From: Streptomyces sp. CNQ-509
Lineage (GTDB): Bacteria > Actinomycetota > Actinomycetes > Streptomycetales > Streptomycetaceae
NCBI RefSeq assembly: GCF_001011035.1
Contig: NZ_CP011492.1
Location: 6,059,001-6,123,000, forward strand
Direction: 5' to 3'
Length of the DNA stretch: 64,000 nt
The stretch's first letter is position 1, and every line of letters begins with the position of its first letter. The notes under the pieces are model-generated. The model did not search any database, was not told where the DNA came from, and worked only from the letters and a program-made list of their open reading frames with translations. A program made the translations under genes and the position numbers. This document shows, one piece after another, positions 24,975 through 32,818 of the stretch.

Positions 24975-25034
24975 GCCGCCCAGCGGGCGCCAACAGGCCG
25001 TCCGCGGACGGCCTGTTGGCGCCCGCTGGGCGGC
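24975..25034. terminator. 60-bp perfect palindrome
   Basis: Arms of 29 bases begin GCCGCCCAGCGGGCGCC at 24975 and end with the exact complement at 25034 around a central GC, so all 60 bases are symmetrical. In RNA it would be an extremely stable hairpin starting 11 bases after the stop of the APH-like gene (25045, minus strand). A terminator role is likely, but the length and perfection are well beyond the other terminators in the window. Confidence 0.7.
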
Positions 25035-25044
25035 CCGGGAGCGG

Positions 25045-25965
25045 TCAGAGCCAGCCCGCGTACTCCAGGTGGAGTTCGCCGCCGTTGCGGTCGCCGCGGG
25101 CCAGGGCCGTCACGCCCGTCGCGACGCAGCGGAACAGCGTCCAGTCCCGCAGCCGGTCCCGGTCGACGTCCAGGGCGTCCGCCAGCTTCGTCAGCCGCCG
25201 CCTCGTCGCCGCCGCCGCGCCCGGCGCGGCCACCAGGGTGTCGACGCGGTCCCGCGCCGGCCAGGCCAGGTCGTACGCCCGCTCGCCCACCAGCGGCCGC
25301 GGCCCCACCGCGAGCCACGGCATCCGCTCGCCGGCCAGCACGTGCCCCTGGTGGTAGTCGCCGTGCAGCAGCACGTCGGGCCCCGCCGCCGCCCGGTCGC
25401 CGAGCAGCGCCTCGCGCCGGTCGAGCGCCGCGTCGACCAGCTCTGCGTACGGCTCAGCGCGCAGGGCGCGCAGGCGCTCCGCGAGCCGCCCGGTGTGCTC
25501 GGCCACGGTCGGCAGCGGGTGGCCCGCGGGCGGCGCGGTCCACAGCCGCTGCAGCGTCGCCGCCGCCTCCAGCTGCGCCTTCGCCTCCGCCAGCGAGCGG
25601 AGGCTGACGTCCGCCTGGAGCCGTTCCAGCAGCAGCGCCCCCGACGCGGCCTCCGCGCGCAGCAGCCGCACGGCGCCGACGCCGTTCCAGTGCTCCAGCG
25701 CGCGCTGCTCGGCCGCGATGCGCTCCGGCTCGTACGCGACCTTGAGCGCCGCCGGGGTGCCGTCCTCCTGCCGTACGAGGACGAGGACACTGGTCCTGCC
25801 GCCCGGCGCGTGCACCCTCTCCGGAGTCAGCTCCCAGCGCCGCAGCAGCCCCTCCACCAGCTCGGACAGCCCTGCGAGCCAGGCGTGGCCGGGGTCGCCG
25901 CGGGCGGAGACGTGGCGCACCAGGCGCTCCGGCGGCTCGGCCCTGTACTGCGGTGCAGATGCCAT
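25045..25965 (-). CDS. APH(6)-like aminoglycoside/hydroxyurea phosphotransferase-family protein
   Basis: A 306-residue protein with the kinase-like fold of the APH(6)/hydroxyurea kinase group. The ATP lysine is K75 (PAALKVAYEPER) and the catalytic loop is LLHGDYHQGHVL with D203. In the usual motif HGDxHxxN the Asn binds magnesium; here it is H208. The following IDP-type Asp is replaced by G221 in WLAVGPRPLVGERAYDLAW. Both metal ligands therefore differ from the norm, which questions catalysis unless this subgroup uses other residues. The gene is in the conserved proS-rimP interval, so it is probably a chromosomal housekeeping relative and not acquired resistance. Transcription ends at the 60-bp palindrome. 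Confidence 0.82.
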   Translation of the reverse strand: MASAPQYRAEPPERLVRHVSARGDPGHAWLAGLSELVEGLLRRWELTPERVHAPGGRTSVLVLVRQEDGTPAALKVAYEPERIAAEQRALEHWNGVGAVRLLRAEAASGALLLERLQADVSLRSLAEAKAQLEAAATLQRLWTAPPAGHPLPTVAEHTGRLAERLRALRAEPYAELVDAALDRREALLGDRAAAGPDVLLHGDYHQGHVLAGERMPWLAVGPRPLVGERAYDLAWPARDRVDTLVAAPGAAAATRRRLTKLADALDVDRDRLRDWTLFRCVATGVTALARGDRNGGELHLEYAGWL

Positions 25966-26007
25966 ACGGGCGGTGTCCTCTTGCTGGGTCGGGCCTGGCG
26001 GCGGGGG

Positions 26008-26484
26008 TCAGTCCTGGCGGCCGGCGCCCTCCTTCCGGCCCGCGGGTGCGGTGTCGGGCGTGCGTTCGGCCAGCCCAGGGAAGGCTACGCTCCCGCCGCG
26101 CCAGCGTGCCGCCCGGACCGCCGCCTCGCGCAGCGCGGCCGCCGCGTCGCGGCGCAGCTCGCCCTCCGCGGCGCGGACGAGGTCGGCGTAGCTGCCCGCG
26201 ATCCGGTCCTCCAGCTCGGTCGCCAGCCGTACGGCGGCGGCCTCGTCCGGCACCGCGAACGGCAGCGCGTACGCGGCGGCGGCGGGCTGCGGCCGGTCGC
26301 CGAGGTCGCTGACGACGCGGCTGAGGGCGTCGCGGCGGGCGCGGTGGGCGTCGTAGCCGGCGCGCGCCTGGTCGGCCAGGCCGCCGGCGCGGGCGCCGAC
26401 GACGCCGTAGCCGTAGACGGCGGCGTGCTCGGCGGCCAGCGCGCGCTGCGCCGCGGCGCGGGCCTCGTCGGACGGTTCGCTCAC
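26008..26484 (-). CDS. DUF4439 ferritin-like protein
   Basis: A 158-residue all-helical protein. The GTG at 26484 follows CCAGGAGGCACC, which fixes the start. Helices such as AAAQRALAAEHAAVYGYGVVGARAGGLADQARAGYDAHRARRDALSRVV and the later LATELEDRIAGSYADLVRAAEGELRRDAAAALREAAVRAARW fit the four-helix ferritin-like DUF4439 family, whose function is unknown. No export signal is seen. It is downstream of a lipoprotein gene with a similar helical pattern; the two may act together across the membrane. Confidence 0.8.
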   Translation of the reverse strand: MSEPSDEARAAAQRALAAEHAAVYGYGVVGARAGGLADQARAGYDAHRARRDALSRVVSDLGDRPQPAAAAYALPFAVPDEAAAVRLATELEDRIAGSYADLVRAAEGELRRDAAAALREAAVRAARWRGGSVAFPGLAERTPDTAPAGRKEGAGRQD

Positions 26485-26541
26485 GGTGCCTCCTGGGGTA
26501 CGGGCAGGGGGCGGCCCGCCCGGCCGCCGCGCTGGGTACGG

Positions 26542-26565
26542 CGCCCCCCGCGGCGCCGGGGGGCG
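26542..26565. terminator. Hairpin after the lipoprotein gene
   Basis: CGCCCCCC (26542-26549) and GGGGGGCG (26558-26565) form a stem 13 bases downstream of the lipoprotein stop (26579, minus strand) and before the DUF4439 start; probably an attenuator or terminator between the two genes. Confidence 0.5.
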
Positions 26566-26578
26566 GGTCCCGTAGCGC

Positions 26579-27133
26579 TCACGCCATCGCCCCGAGGAGG
26601 TAGACGTGGGCCGCGCCCGCCGCGGCGACCGAGGCCAGCAGGCCCGCCAGCTCCCCCGGGGCCGTGGCCAGGGCGGCGGTGTGGGCGTCGGCGGTGCGCT
26701 TCTCGAGGGCGGCCAACTCGGCGACCGCCCGCGCCGGTTCCGCGGCCACCGGCTCGCCGCCGCGCTTCTTCCCGGGCGGCGGGGGAGCGGCGTCCGCGCG
26801 GTCGCCGGATCCTTCCGCCCCCCCTTCCGGGGACGCGGCGCGGGTGTCCGCGGGCAGGCCGCGGGCCAGGGCGGCCACGTGCTGCGCCACCTCCGCGCGC
26901 AGCGGGGCGAGCGCGTCGGCCACACCGGGGTGGGCCGCCGTCGTCGCGTCGTAGCGCCGCAGCAGTAAGCGCGACTCGTCCGCGGCGCGGCGCCGGAGCC
27001 GTTCGGTGCGCGCGGGGTCGGGATCCCCGTCGCCGCCGCCGTCTCCGGAACAGCCCGCGGTGGTGCCTGTCGCCGCCAGCAGGGCGGCACCGGCCAGCAC
27101 GGTCCTTCTCGCCGGGAGTCCCTTGATCCGCAC
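26579..27133 (-). CDS. Ferritin-like (DUF4439-type) lipoprotein with a TTA codon
   Basis: A 184-residue protein from GTG 27133 with a basic head (VRIKGLPARR), a hydrophobic segment and the lipobox TTAGC, so it is likely exported and lipid-anchored at Cys. The mature part is helical (LLLRRYDATTAAHPGVADALAPLRAEVAQHVAALARG and AVAELAALEKRTADAHTAALATAPGELAGLLASVAAAGAAHVYLLG), split by an acidic/Pro/Lys loop around 112-130. Residue 56 (Leu) is encoded by TTA (26966-26968 on the minus strand), which in Streptomyces would require the bldA tRNA. It is divergent from rimP. Confidence 0.75.
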   Translation of the reverse strand: MRIKGLPARRTVLAGAALLAATGTTAGCSGDGGGDGDPDPARTERLRRRAADESRLLLRRYDATTAAHPGVADALAPLRAEVAQHVAALARGLPADTRAASPEGGAEGSGDRADAAPPPPGKKRGGEPVAAEPARAVAELAALEKRTADAHTAALATAPGELAGLLASVAAAGAAHVYLLGAMA

Positions 27134-27236
27134 GAGCCGAGCGTACCGGTGGGCAACGCACAGGTCGTGGAGCGGATACGCTTTGACCGGACACGTGACG
27201 TCACACAACAGCACACGCGGCCGAGGAGTCACCCGG

Positions 27237-27737
27237 ATGAGCACCACCCAGAACGAGAGGCTGCGGGATCTGCTGGAGCCACTCGTCAAGGAGCGCGACC
27301 TCGATCTGGAGGAGATCGCGCTCACCCCGGCGGGCAGGCGGCGTGTCCTGCGGGTCGTGGTCGACGCGGACGGCGGCGTGGGCCTCGACACCTGCGCCGA
27401 CCTGAGCAGGCGCATCGCCGAGGAGCTGGACGCCGCCGACGCCATGGGCGACCGCCCGTACGTCCTGGAAGTCACCTCTCCGGGTACGGACCGCCCGCTG
27501 ACCCTGCCGCGCCACTACCGTCGTGCGGCGGACCGGTTGGTCAAGGTGCAGTTGAGGGAGGGCGGCGAGGTCGTGGGACGCATCACCGCGGTGGACGACG
27601 CGGGACTGGACCTGGAGGTGCCGGGGGTGAAGGGTCGTAAGCCCACCGCCCGGCGGCTGGAGTTCGGCGAGATCGCCACGGCCCGGGTCGAGATCGAGTT
27701 CAACCGCAAGGTGACGAAGGACGAGGAGGGTTCGTAG
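27237..27737 (+). CDS. rimP: Ribosome maturation factor RimP
   Basis: A 166-residue protein needed for 30S subunit maturation. The family core is seen: LEEIALTPAGRRRVLRVVVDADGGVGLDTCADLSRRIAEELD, then YVLEVTSPGTDRPL, and the C-terminal SH3-like domain (VGRITAVDDAGLDLEV). The ATG at 27237 follows CGAGGAGTCACCCGG. It opens the rimP-nusA-ylxR-infB-DUF503-rbfA-truB cluster; nusA begins two bases after its stop. Confidence 0.95.
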   Translation: MSTTQNERLRDLLEPLVKERDLDLEEIALTPAGRRRVLRVVVDADGGVGLDTCADLSRRIAEELDAADAMGDRPYVLEVTSPGTDRPLTLPRHYRRAADRLVKVQLREGGEVVGRITAVDDAGLDLEVPGVKGRKPTARRLEFGEIATARVEIEFNRKVTKDEEGS

Positions 27738-27739
27738 CC

Positions 27740-28726
27740 GTGGACATCGACATGAGCGCGCTGCGCGGCTTGGTGCGGGAGAAGGAGATCTCCTTCGACC
27801 TGCTGGTCGAGGCCATCGAGTCGGCCCTCCTCATCGCGTACCACCGCACCGAGGGCAGCCGTCAGCAGGCCCGCGTGGAGCTGAACCGGGAGACCGGGCA
27901 CGTCACGGTCTGGGCCAAGGAGGACCCGGACGACGTGCCGGAGGGCGGGGAGGCGCGCGAGTTCGACGACACCCCGTCGGGTTTCGGCCGGATCGCCGCC
28001 ACCACCGCGAAGCAGGTCATCCTCCAGCGGCTGCGGGACGCCGAGGAGGAGATCACCTTCGGTGAGTACGCGGGCCGCGAGGGCGATATCGTCACGGGCG
28101 TCGTGCAGCAGGGCAAGGACCCGAACAACGTGCTGGTCGACATCGGCCGGCTGGAGGCCATCCTGCCGGTGCAGGAGCAGGTGCCGGGCGAGGAGTACAA
28201 GCACGGCACCCGCCTGCGCACGTACGTGGTGCGGGTGACCAAGGGCGTACGCGGCCCGTCCGTGACCCTGTCGCGCACCCATCCGAACCTGGTGAAGAAG
28301 CTCTTCGCGCTGGAGGTGCCGGAGATCGCCGACGGCTCGGTGGAGATCGCGGCCATCGCCCGCGAGGCCGGGCACCGCACGAAGATCGCGGTACGGTCCA
28401 CGCGCTCCGGGCTGAACGCGAAGGGCGCCTGCATCGGGCCGATGGGCGGCCGCGTGCGCAACGTGATGGCCGAGCTGGGCGGCGAGAAGATCGACATCGT
28501 CGACTGGTCCGACGAGCCGGCCGACCTGGTCGCCAACGCGCTGTCGCCGGCGCGGGTGACCAAGGTCGACGTCGTGGACCTGGCGGCCCGCTCGGCGCGG
28601 GTGACGGTGCCGGACTACCAGCTCTCGCTGGCGATCGGCAAGGAGGGCCAGAACGCCCGCCTGGCGGCCAGGCTGACGGGCTGGCGCATCGACATCCGCC
28701 CCGACACCGAGCAGCCGGCGGACTGA
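27740..28726 (+). CDS. nusA: Transcription termination/antitermination factor NusA
   Basis: A 328-residue NusA that binds RNA polymerase and nascent RNA. The N-terminal polymerase-binding domain (1-120) is followed by an S1 domain (GDIVTGVVQQGKDPNNVLVDIGRLEAILPVQEQ) and two KH domains (GACIGPMGGRVRNVMAELGGEKIDIV and SLAIGKEGQNARLAARLTGWRIDI). It lacks the C-terminal acidic repeats of E. coli NusA, as is usual in actinobacteria. The GTG at 27740 lies two bases after the rimP stop, with AGGAGG in the rimP end as ribosome site. Confidence 0.96.
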   Translation: MDIDMSALRGLVREKEISFDLLVEAIESALLIAYHRTEGSRQQARVELNRETGHVTVWAKEDPDDVPEGGEAREFDDTPSGFGRIAATTAKQVILQRLRDAEEEITFGEYAGREGDIVTGVVQQGKDPNNVLVDIGRLEAILPVQEQVPGEEYKHGTRLRTYVVRVTKGVRGPSVTLSRTHPNLVKKLFALEVPEIADGSVEIAAIAREAGHRTKIAVRSTRSGLNAKGACIGPMGGRVRNVMAELGGEKIDIVDWSDEPADLVANALSPARVTKVDVVDLAARSARVTVPDYQLSLAIGKEGQNARLAARLTGWRIDIRPDTEQPAD

Positions 28727-28929
28727 CGCCGGGGCCCGGTACCCGGCCCCGGCGCCGCCCGCGCCCGCCTCCCGGGCCCGGCGGCCGGCCCGCGAAAACC
28801 GGGTCGCACCGCCGGGCGTAGATCACGTATCGTCGGGCCCGCCGTGGGCTGTGCCCTTCCGTGGGCGAAAACAGCCGTTCGATCGGCACCCCGAGGCGGT
28901 GCCTGTCGGCCGTGGAGGTAGACTTGAGC

Positions 28930-29298
28930 GTGTCTGGCCGGACGCGCGCCCGGGCCTGCCCCGAGCGCACCTGTGTGGGGTGCCGGGAGCGTGCGGCCAA
29001 AGGCGATCTGCTGCGTGTGGTGGAGGCCGGGGGCGCGTGCGTCCCTGATCCCCGCGGTACGCTGCCCGGCCGGGGCGCTTATCTGCACCCCGTCAAGGCA
29101 TGCCTCGACCTGGCGGTCCGCCGCCGGGCGTTCGTCCGGGCCCTGCGGGCCCGCGGCCCGCTCGGCACCGCGGACGTGGACCGTTTCGTGGAGCAGCAGG
29201 CCGTGGAGGCAGACATGAGCACGGAGAACACGAGCGTCGCGCGGAACCCCGCGCGGCCAGGTACCTCGCGAGTCGGAAGTGGGTCGAGATTGCGATGA
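28930..29298 (+). CDS. ylxR: YlxR/DUF448 RNA-binding protein
   Basis: A 122-residue basic protein with the DUF448 signature ACPERTCVGCRERAAKGDLLRVV and GRGAYLHPVKACLDLAVRRRAF. YlxR homologues bind RNA or act on transcription in the nusA-infB cluster. GTG 28930 (VSGRTRARACPERTC) matches the usual family start but is 11 bases from GGAGG (28914-28918); TTG 28924 has better spacing and would add two residues. The protein has an unusual C-terminal tail (VEADMSTENTSVARNPARPGTSRVGSGSRLR). The stop overlaps the first of three tandem mini-ORFs. Confidence 0.85.
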   Translation: MSGRTRARACPERTCVGCRERAAKGDLLRVVEAGGACVPDPRGTLPGRGAYLHPVKACLDLAVRRRAFVRALRARGPLGTADVDRFVEQQAVEADMSTENTSVARNPARPGTSRVGSGSRLR

Positions 29299-29340
29299 GC
29301 ACTCGATGAGTACGCGATGAGTACGCCCATGCAGAAGTAG
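29294..29340 (+). other. Three overlapping mini-ORFs made of an 11-bp repeat, before infB
   Basis: The unit GATGAGNACNC is repeated at 29294, 29305 and 29316. Each unit creates an ATGA stop-start overlap: the ylxR stop overlaps ATG 29295 (MSTR, stop 29309), which overlaps ATG 29306 (MSTR, stop 29320), which overlaps ATG 29317 (MSTPMQK, stop 29340). No separate ribosome sites are visible, so a ribosome finishing ylxR could in principle step through the chain toward infB, 39 bases further on. It may be a leader for translational control or only a tandem repeat. Confidence 0.5.
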
Positions 29341-29344
29341 CGAC

Positions 29345-29367
29345 GGTCCGGCGGACACCCCCGGACC
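29345..29367 (+). promoter_or_regulatory. Hairpin next to the infB ribosome binding site
   Basis: GGTCCGG (29345-29351) pairs with CCGGACC (29361-29367); AAGGAG of infB starts two bases later. Such a stem beside the ribosome site could affect infB initiation. Confidence 0.45.
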
Positions 29368-29379
29368 AGAAGGAGCGAA

Positions 29380-32300
29380 GTGGCTAAGGTCCGGGTATAC
29401 GAACTCGCCAAGGAGTTCGGAGTCGAGAGCAAGGTCGTCATGGCCAAGCTCCAAGAACTTGGCGAATTCGTCCGCTCGGCGTCCTCGACCATCGAGGCGC
29501 CGGTCGTACGCAAACTGACTGACGCATTCCAGTCCGGCAACGGCTCGGCTGCGGCCAAGCCCGCCGGCAAGCCCGCAGCGCCGAAGAAGACCGCCGCCAA
29601 GCCCGGCGTCCCCGGCGCACCCGCGGGGAAGCCCGCCCCCGTCAAGCCCGAGCAGGCCGCGGAGCGCAAGCCCGCGCCGCGCCCGGGCGCCGACGCCGGC
29701 AGGCCCGCACCCGGTCCGGGCCCCCGCCCGGCTCCGGGCCCGACCCCCCCGGCGCAGAAGACCCCGGCGCCCGAGGCGCCGGAGTTCACCGCACCGCCCG
29801 CCGCGGACCGCGGCGGCGCCCCCAAACCCGGCGTGAAGCCGGGTCCGCGCCCGCCCGCCCCCGCGCGCGGCGGCGGTCAGGGCGGCGGCCGGCCCGACAG
29901 CGGCGGCCGTCCCGGCGGCGGGCGCTCCGGTGCCCCCGGCCCGCGTCCCGGCGGCAGGCCCGCGGGCCCGCGCCCGGGTAACAACCCGTTCACGTCCAGC
30001 GGCTCCACCGGCATGGCCCGCCCGCAGGCCCCGCGCCCGCAGGCCCCCCGCCCCGGCGGCGGTCAGGGCGGTGCGCAGGGCGGCGGTCCGCGCCCGCAGG
30101 CGCCGGGCGGCTCCCGGCCCACCCCGGGCGGTATGCCCCGGCCGCAGGGCGGCCAGGGCGGCGGCGCGCGTCCCGGCGGCCCGCGCCCGAACCCCGGCAT
30201 GATGCCGCAGCGTCCCGCGCCCAGCGGGCGCCCCGGCGCCCCGGCCGGCGGTCGTCCCGGCGGCGGTGGCCGTCCGGGCGGCGGCGGTCCCGGCGGTCGT
30301 CCCGGTGGCGGCGGCGGTGGCGGCGGTCGTCCCGGCGGTGGCGGCGGCTTCGGCGGTCGTCCCGGCGGCGGTGGCGGCGGTGGCGGCGGCTTCGGCGGCC
30401 GTCCCGGCGGCGGTGGCGGCGGTGGCCGTCCCGGCTTCGGCGGCCGCCCCGGCGGTCCCGGTGGCCGCGGCGGCACGCAGGGCGCCTTCGGGCGTCCGGG
30501 CGGTCCCGCGCGCCGCGGTCGCAAGTCGAAGCGGCAGCGCCGCCAGGAGTACGAGCAGATGCAGGCGCCGTCCATCGGCGGCGTGATGCTTCCGCGCGGC
30601 AAGGGCGAGACGGTCCGTCTCTCCCGCGGCGCGTCGCTCACCGACTTCGCGGAGAAGATCAACGCCAACCCGGCGTCCCTGGTCCAGGTGATGTTCAACC
30701 TGGGCGAGATGGTCACCGCGACGCAGTCCGTCTCCGACGAGACGCTGCACCTCCTGGGCGAGGAGATGAACTACACCGTCCAGGTCGTCAGCCCCGAGGA
30801 GGAGGACCGCGAGCTGCTCGACTCGTTCGACATCGAGTTCGGCGAGAACGAGGGCGGCGAGGAAGCACTCGTGGCGCGGCCCCCGGTGGTCACCGTCATG
30901 GGTCACGTCGACCACGGCAAGACGCGCCTGCTGGACGCGATCCGCAAGACCAACGTCCTGGAGGGCGAGGCCGGCGGCATCACCCAGCACATCGGCGCGT
31001 ACCAGGTGGCGACCGACGTCAACGGCGAGGAGCGCCGGATCACCTTCATCGACACCCCGGGTCACGAGGCGTTCACCGCCATGCGTGCCCGCGGTGCGAA
31101 GGCGACCGACATCGCGATCCTCGTGGTCGCGGCCAACGACGGCGTGATGCCGCAGACGGTCGAGGCGCTGAACCACGCCAAGGCGGCCGACGTGCCGATC
31201 GTCGTCGCGGTGAACAAGATCGACGTCGAGGGCGCGGACCCGTCCAAGGTGCGCGGACAGCTCACCGAGTACGGGCTGGTGGCCGAGGAGTACGGCGGCG
31301 AGACGATGTTCGTCGACATCTCCGCCAAGCAGGGCCTGCACATCGAGGACCTGCTGGAGGCCGTCGTCCTCACCGCGGACGCCAGCCTGGACCTGCGCGC
31401 GAACCCGAAGCAGGACGCCGAGGGCATCGCGATCGAGGCCCATCTCGACCGCGGCCGCGGCGCCCTGGCGACGGTGCTGGTACAGCGCGGCACGCTGCGG
31501 GTCGGCGACACGATGGTCGTCGGCGACGCCTACGGCCGCGTGCGCGCCATGCTCGACGACCTGGGCAACCCCCTGGACGAGGTCGGTCCCTCGACCCCCG
31601 CCCAGGTGCTCGGTCTGACCAGCGTGCCCGGTGCCGGGGACAACTTCCTGGTGGTCGAGGAGGACCGTACGGCCCGCCAGATCGCCGAGAAGCGCGCCGC
31701 GCGCGAGCGCAACGCCGCCTTCGCCAAGCGCACCCGCAGGGTGTCGCTGGAGGACCTGGACAAGGTGCTCAAGGCCGGCGAGGTGCAGCAGCTCAACCTC
31801 ATCATCAAGGGCGACGCGGCGGGTTCCGTCGAGGCGCTGGAGTCCTCGCTCATGCAGCTGGACGTCGGTGAAGAGGTCGACCTGCGCGTGCTGCACCGCG
31901 GCGTCGGTGCGGTCACCGAGACCGACATCGACCTGGCCACGGGCTCGGACGCGATCGTGATCGGCTTCAACGTCCGCGCCGAGGGCCGGGCGACGCAGAT
32001 GGCCGAGCGCGAGGGCGTCGACGTCCGGTACTACTCGGTGATCTACCAGGTCATCGAGGAGATCGAGGCCGCGCTGAAGGGCATGCTCAAGCCGGAGTAC
32101 GAGGAGGTGGAGCTCGGCACCGCCGAGATCCGCGAGGTCTTCCGCTCCTCCAAGCTGGGCAACATCGCCGGTGTGCTCATCCGCTCCGGCGAGGTCAGGC
32201 GCAACACCAAGGCCCGGGTCATCCGCGACGGCAAGGTGGTCGCGGAGAACCTCAACATCGAGGGGCTGCGCCGCTTCAAGGACGACGTCACCGAGATCCG

Positions 32301-32400
32301 CGAAGGCTTCGAGGGCGGTATCAACCTCGGAAACTACAACGACATCAAGGTGGACGACGTCATCGCGACGTACGAGATGCGCGAGAAGCCGCGCGCCTGA
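29380..32400 (+). CDS. infB: Translation initiation factor IF-2
   Basis: A 1006-residue GTPase that places fMet-tRNA on the 30S subunit. An IF2N helix domain (1-55) is followed by a disordered region (about 60-390) rich in Pro, Gly, Arg and Ala, including a strongly repetitive stretch of GGRPGGGGG and GGFGGRPGG units (nucleotides about 30240-30480). After the second IF2N-like part come the GTPase motifs: GHVDHGKT (508-515), DTPGHEAF and NKID; then domains II, III and the C-terminal fMet-tRNA binding domain. The GTG start has AAGGAGCGAA before it. Streptomycete IF-2 is known to be long; the glycine-rich repeat is the odd part. Confidence 0.97.
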   Translation: MAKVRVYELAKEFGVESKVVMAKLQELGEFVRSASSTIEAPVVRKLTDAFQSGNGSAAAKPAGKPAAPKKTAAKPGVPGAPAGKPAPVKPEQAAERKPAPRPGADAGRPAPGPGPRPAPGPTPPAQKTPAPEAPEFTAPPAADRGGAPKPGVKPGPRPPAPARGGGQGGGRPDSGGRPGGGRSGAPGPRPGGRPAGPRPGNNPFTSSGSTGMARPQAPRPQAPRPGGGQGGAQGGGPRPQAPGGSRPTPGGMPRPQGGQGGGARPGGPRPNPGMMPQRPAPSGRPGAPAGGRPGGGGRPGGGGPGGRPGGGGGGGGRPGGGGGFGGRPGGGGGGGGGFGGRPGGGGGGGRPGFGGRPGGPGGRGGTQGAFGRPGGPARRGRKSKRQRRQEYEQMQAPSIGGVMLPRGKGETVRLSRGASLTDFAEKINANPASLVQVMFNLGEMVTATQSVSDETLHLLGEEMNYTVQVVSPEEEDRELLDSFDIEFGENEGGEEALVARPPVVTVMGHVDHGKTRLLDAIRKTNVLEGEAGGITQHIGAYQVATDVNGEERRITFIDTPGHEAFTAMRARGAKATDIAILVVAANDGVMPQTVEALNHAKAADVPIVVAVNKIDVEGADPSKVRGQLTEYGLVAEEYGGETMFVDISAKQGLHIEDLLEAVVLTADASLDLRANPKQDAEGIAIEAHLDRGRGALATVLVQRGTLRVGDTMVVGDAYGRVRAMLDDLGNPLDEVGPSTPAQVLGLTSVPGAGDNFLVVEEDRTARQIAEKRAARERNAAFAKRTRRVSLEDLDKVLKAGEVQQLNLIIKGDAAGSVEALESSLMQLDVGEEVDLRVLHRGVGAVTETDIDLATGSDAIVIGFNVRAEGRATQMAEREGVDVRYYSVIYQVIEEIEAALKGMLKPEYEEVELGTAEIREVFRSSKLGNIAGVLIRSGEVRRNTKARVIRDGKVVAENLNIEGLRRFKDDVTEIREGFEGGINLGNYNDIKVDDVIATYEMREKPRA
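30240..30480 (+). repeat. Low-complexity Gly/Arg/Pro repeat inside infB
   Basis: Near-repeats of GGCGGTCGTCCCGGCGGTGG-like units code for GRPGGGG and GGFGGRPGG blocks. The reverse strand is therefore polyproline-like, which is a shadow. The number of units is likely to vary between strains and is prone to assembly error. Confidence 0.8.
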
Positions 32401-32417
32401 CAGCAGCACCGCCGGCC

Positions 32418-32447
32418 GGGGGCGGCCCTTCGCGAAGGGCCGCCCCC
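32418..32447. terminator. Perfect 30-bp hairpin between infB and the DUF503 gene
   Basis: GGGGGCGGCCCTTCG and its exact complement form a 15-bp palindrome (32418-32447), 17 bases after the infB stop. It looks like a terminator or attenuator separating infB from the downstream DUF503-rbfA-truB genes. Confidence 0.75.
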
Positions 32448-32497
32448 GCGCCCCCTTCCTTCCGTATATCCCGTACCGGCGGGTGATCCGGACACAC

Positions 32498-32794
32498 GTG
32501 TACGTAGGGACGCTGTCCTGCGACTTCCTCCTCGGCGACGTACGGTCGCTGAAGGAGAAGCGCTCCGTCGTCCGCCCGATCGTCGCGGAGCTGATCCGCA
32601 AGTACGCGGTGACCGCCGCGGAGGTCGGGCACCAGGATCTGCACCGCCGGACCGTGATCGGGCTGGCGGCCATCTCCGGGGACGCCGGGCACCTCACCGA
32701 CATCCTGGACCGGTGCGAGCGGATGCTCGCCGCCCGGCCGGAGGTGGAGCTGTTGTCCGTACGGCGGCGGATCCACCACGAAGACGACGAGTAG
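32498..32794 (+). CDS. DUF503 protein (YlxP-like)
   Basis: A 98-residue protein with the DUF503 core YVGTLSCDFLLGDVRSLKEKRSVVRPIVAELIRKYAVTAAEVGHQDLHRRTVIGLAAISGDAGHL. The family (B. subtilis YlxP) sits between infB and rbfA in many Gram-positives and has been linked to ribosome assembly, but its function is not established. The start is taken as GTG 32498 by family length; GTG 32483 is possible. rbfA follows 24 bases later. Confidence 0.88.
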   Translation: MYVGTLSCDFLLGDVRSLKEKRSVVRPIVAELIRKYAVTAAEVGHQDLHRRTVIGLAAISGDAGHLTDILDRCERMLAARPEVELLSVRRRIHHEDDE

Positions 32795-32818
32795 ACAAGT
32801 GGGCAAGGAGACGGACCA

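Noticed and set aside
30063..30716. A 217-codon polyproline-like frame opposite the infB repeat
   Set aside because: It is the antisense of the Gly/Arg repeat of IF-2; composition is explained by that repeat alone.
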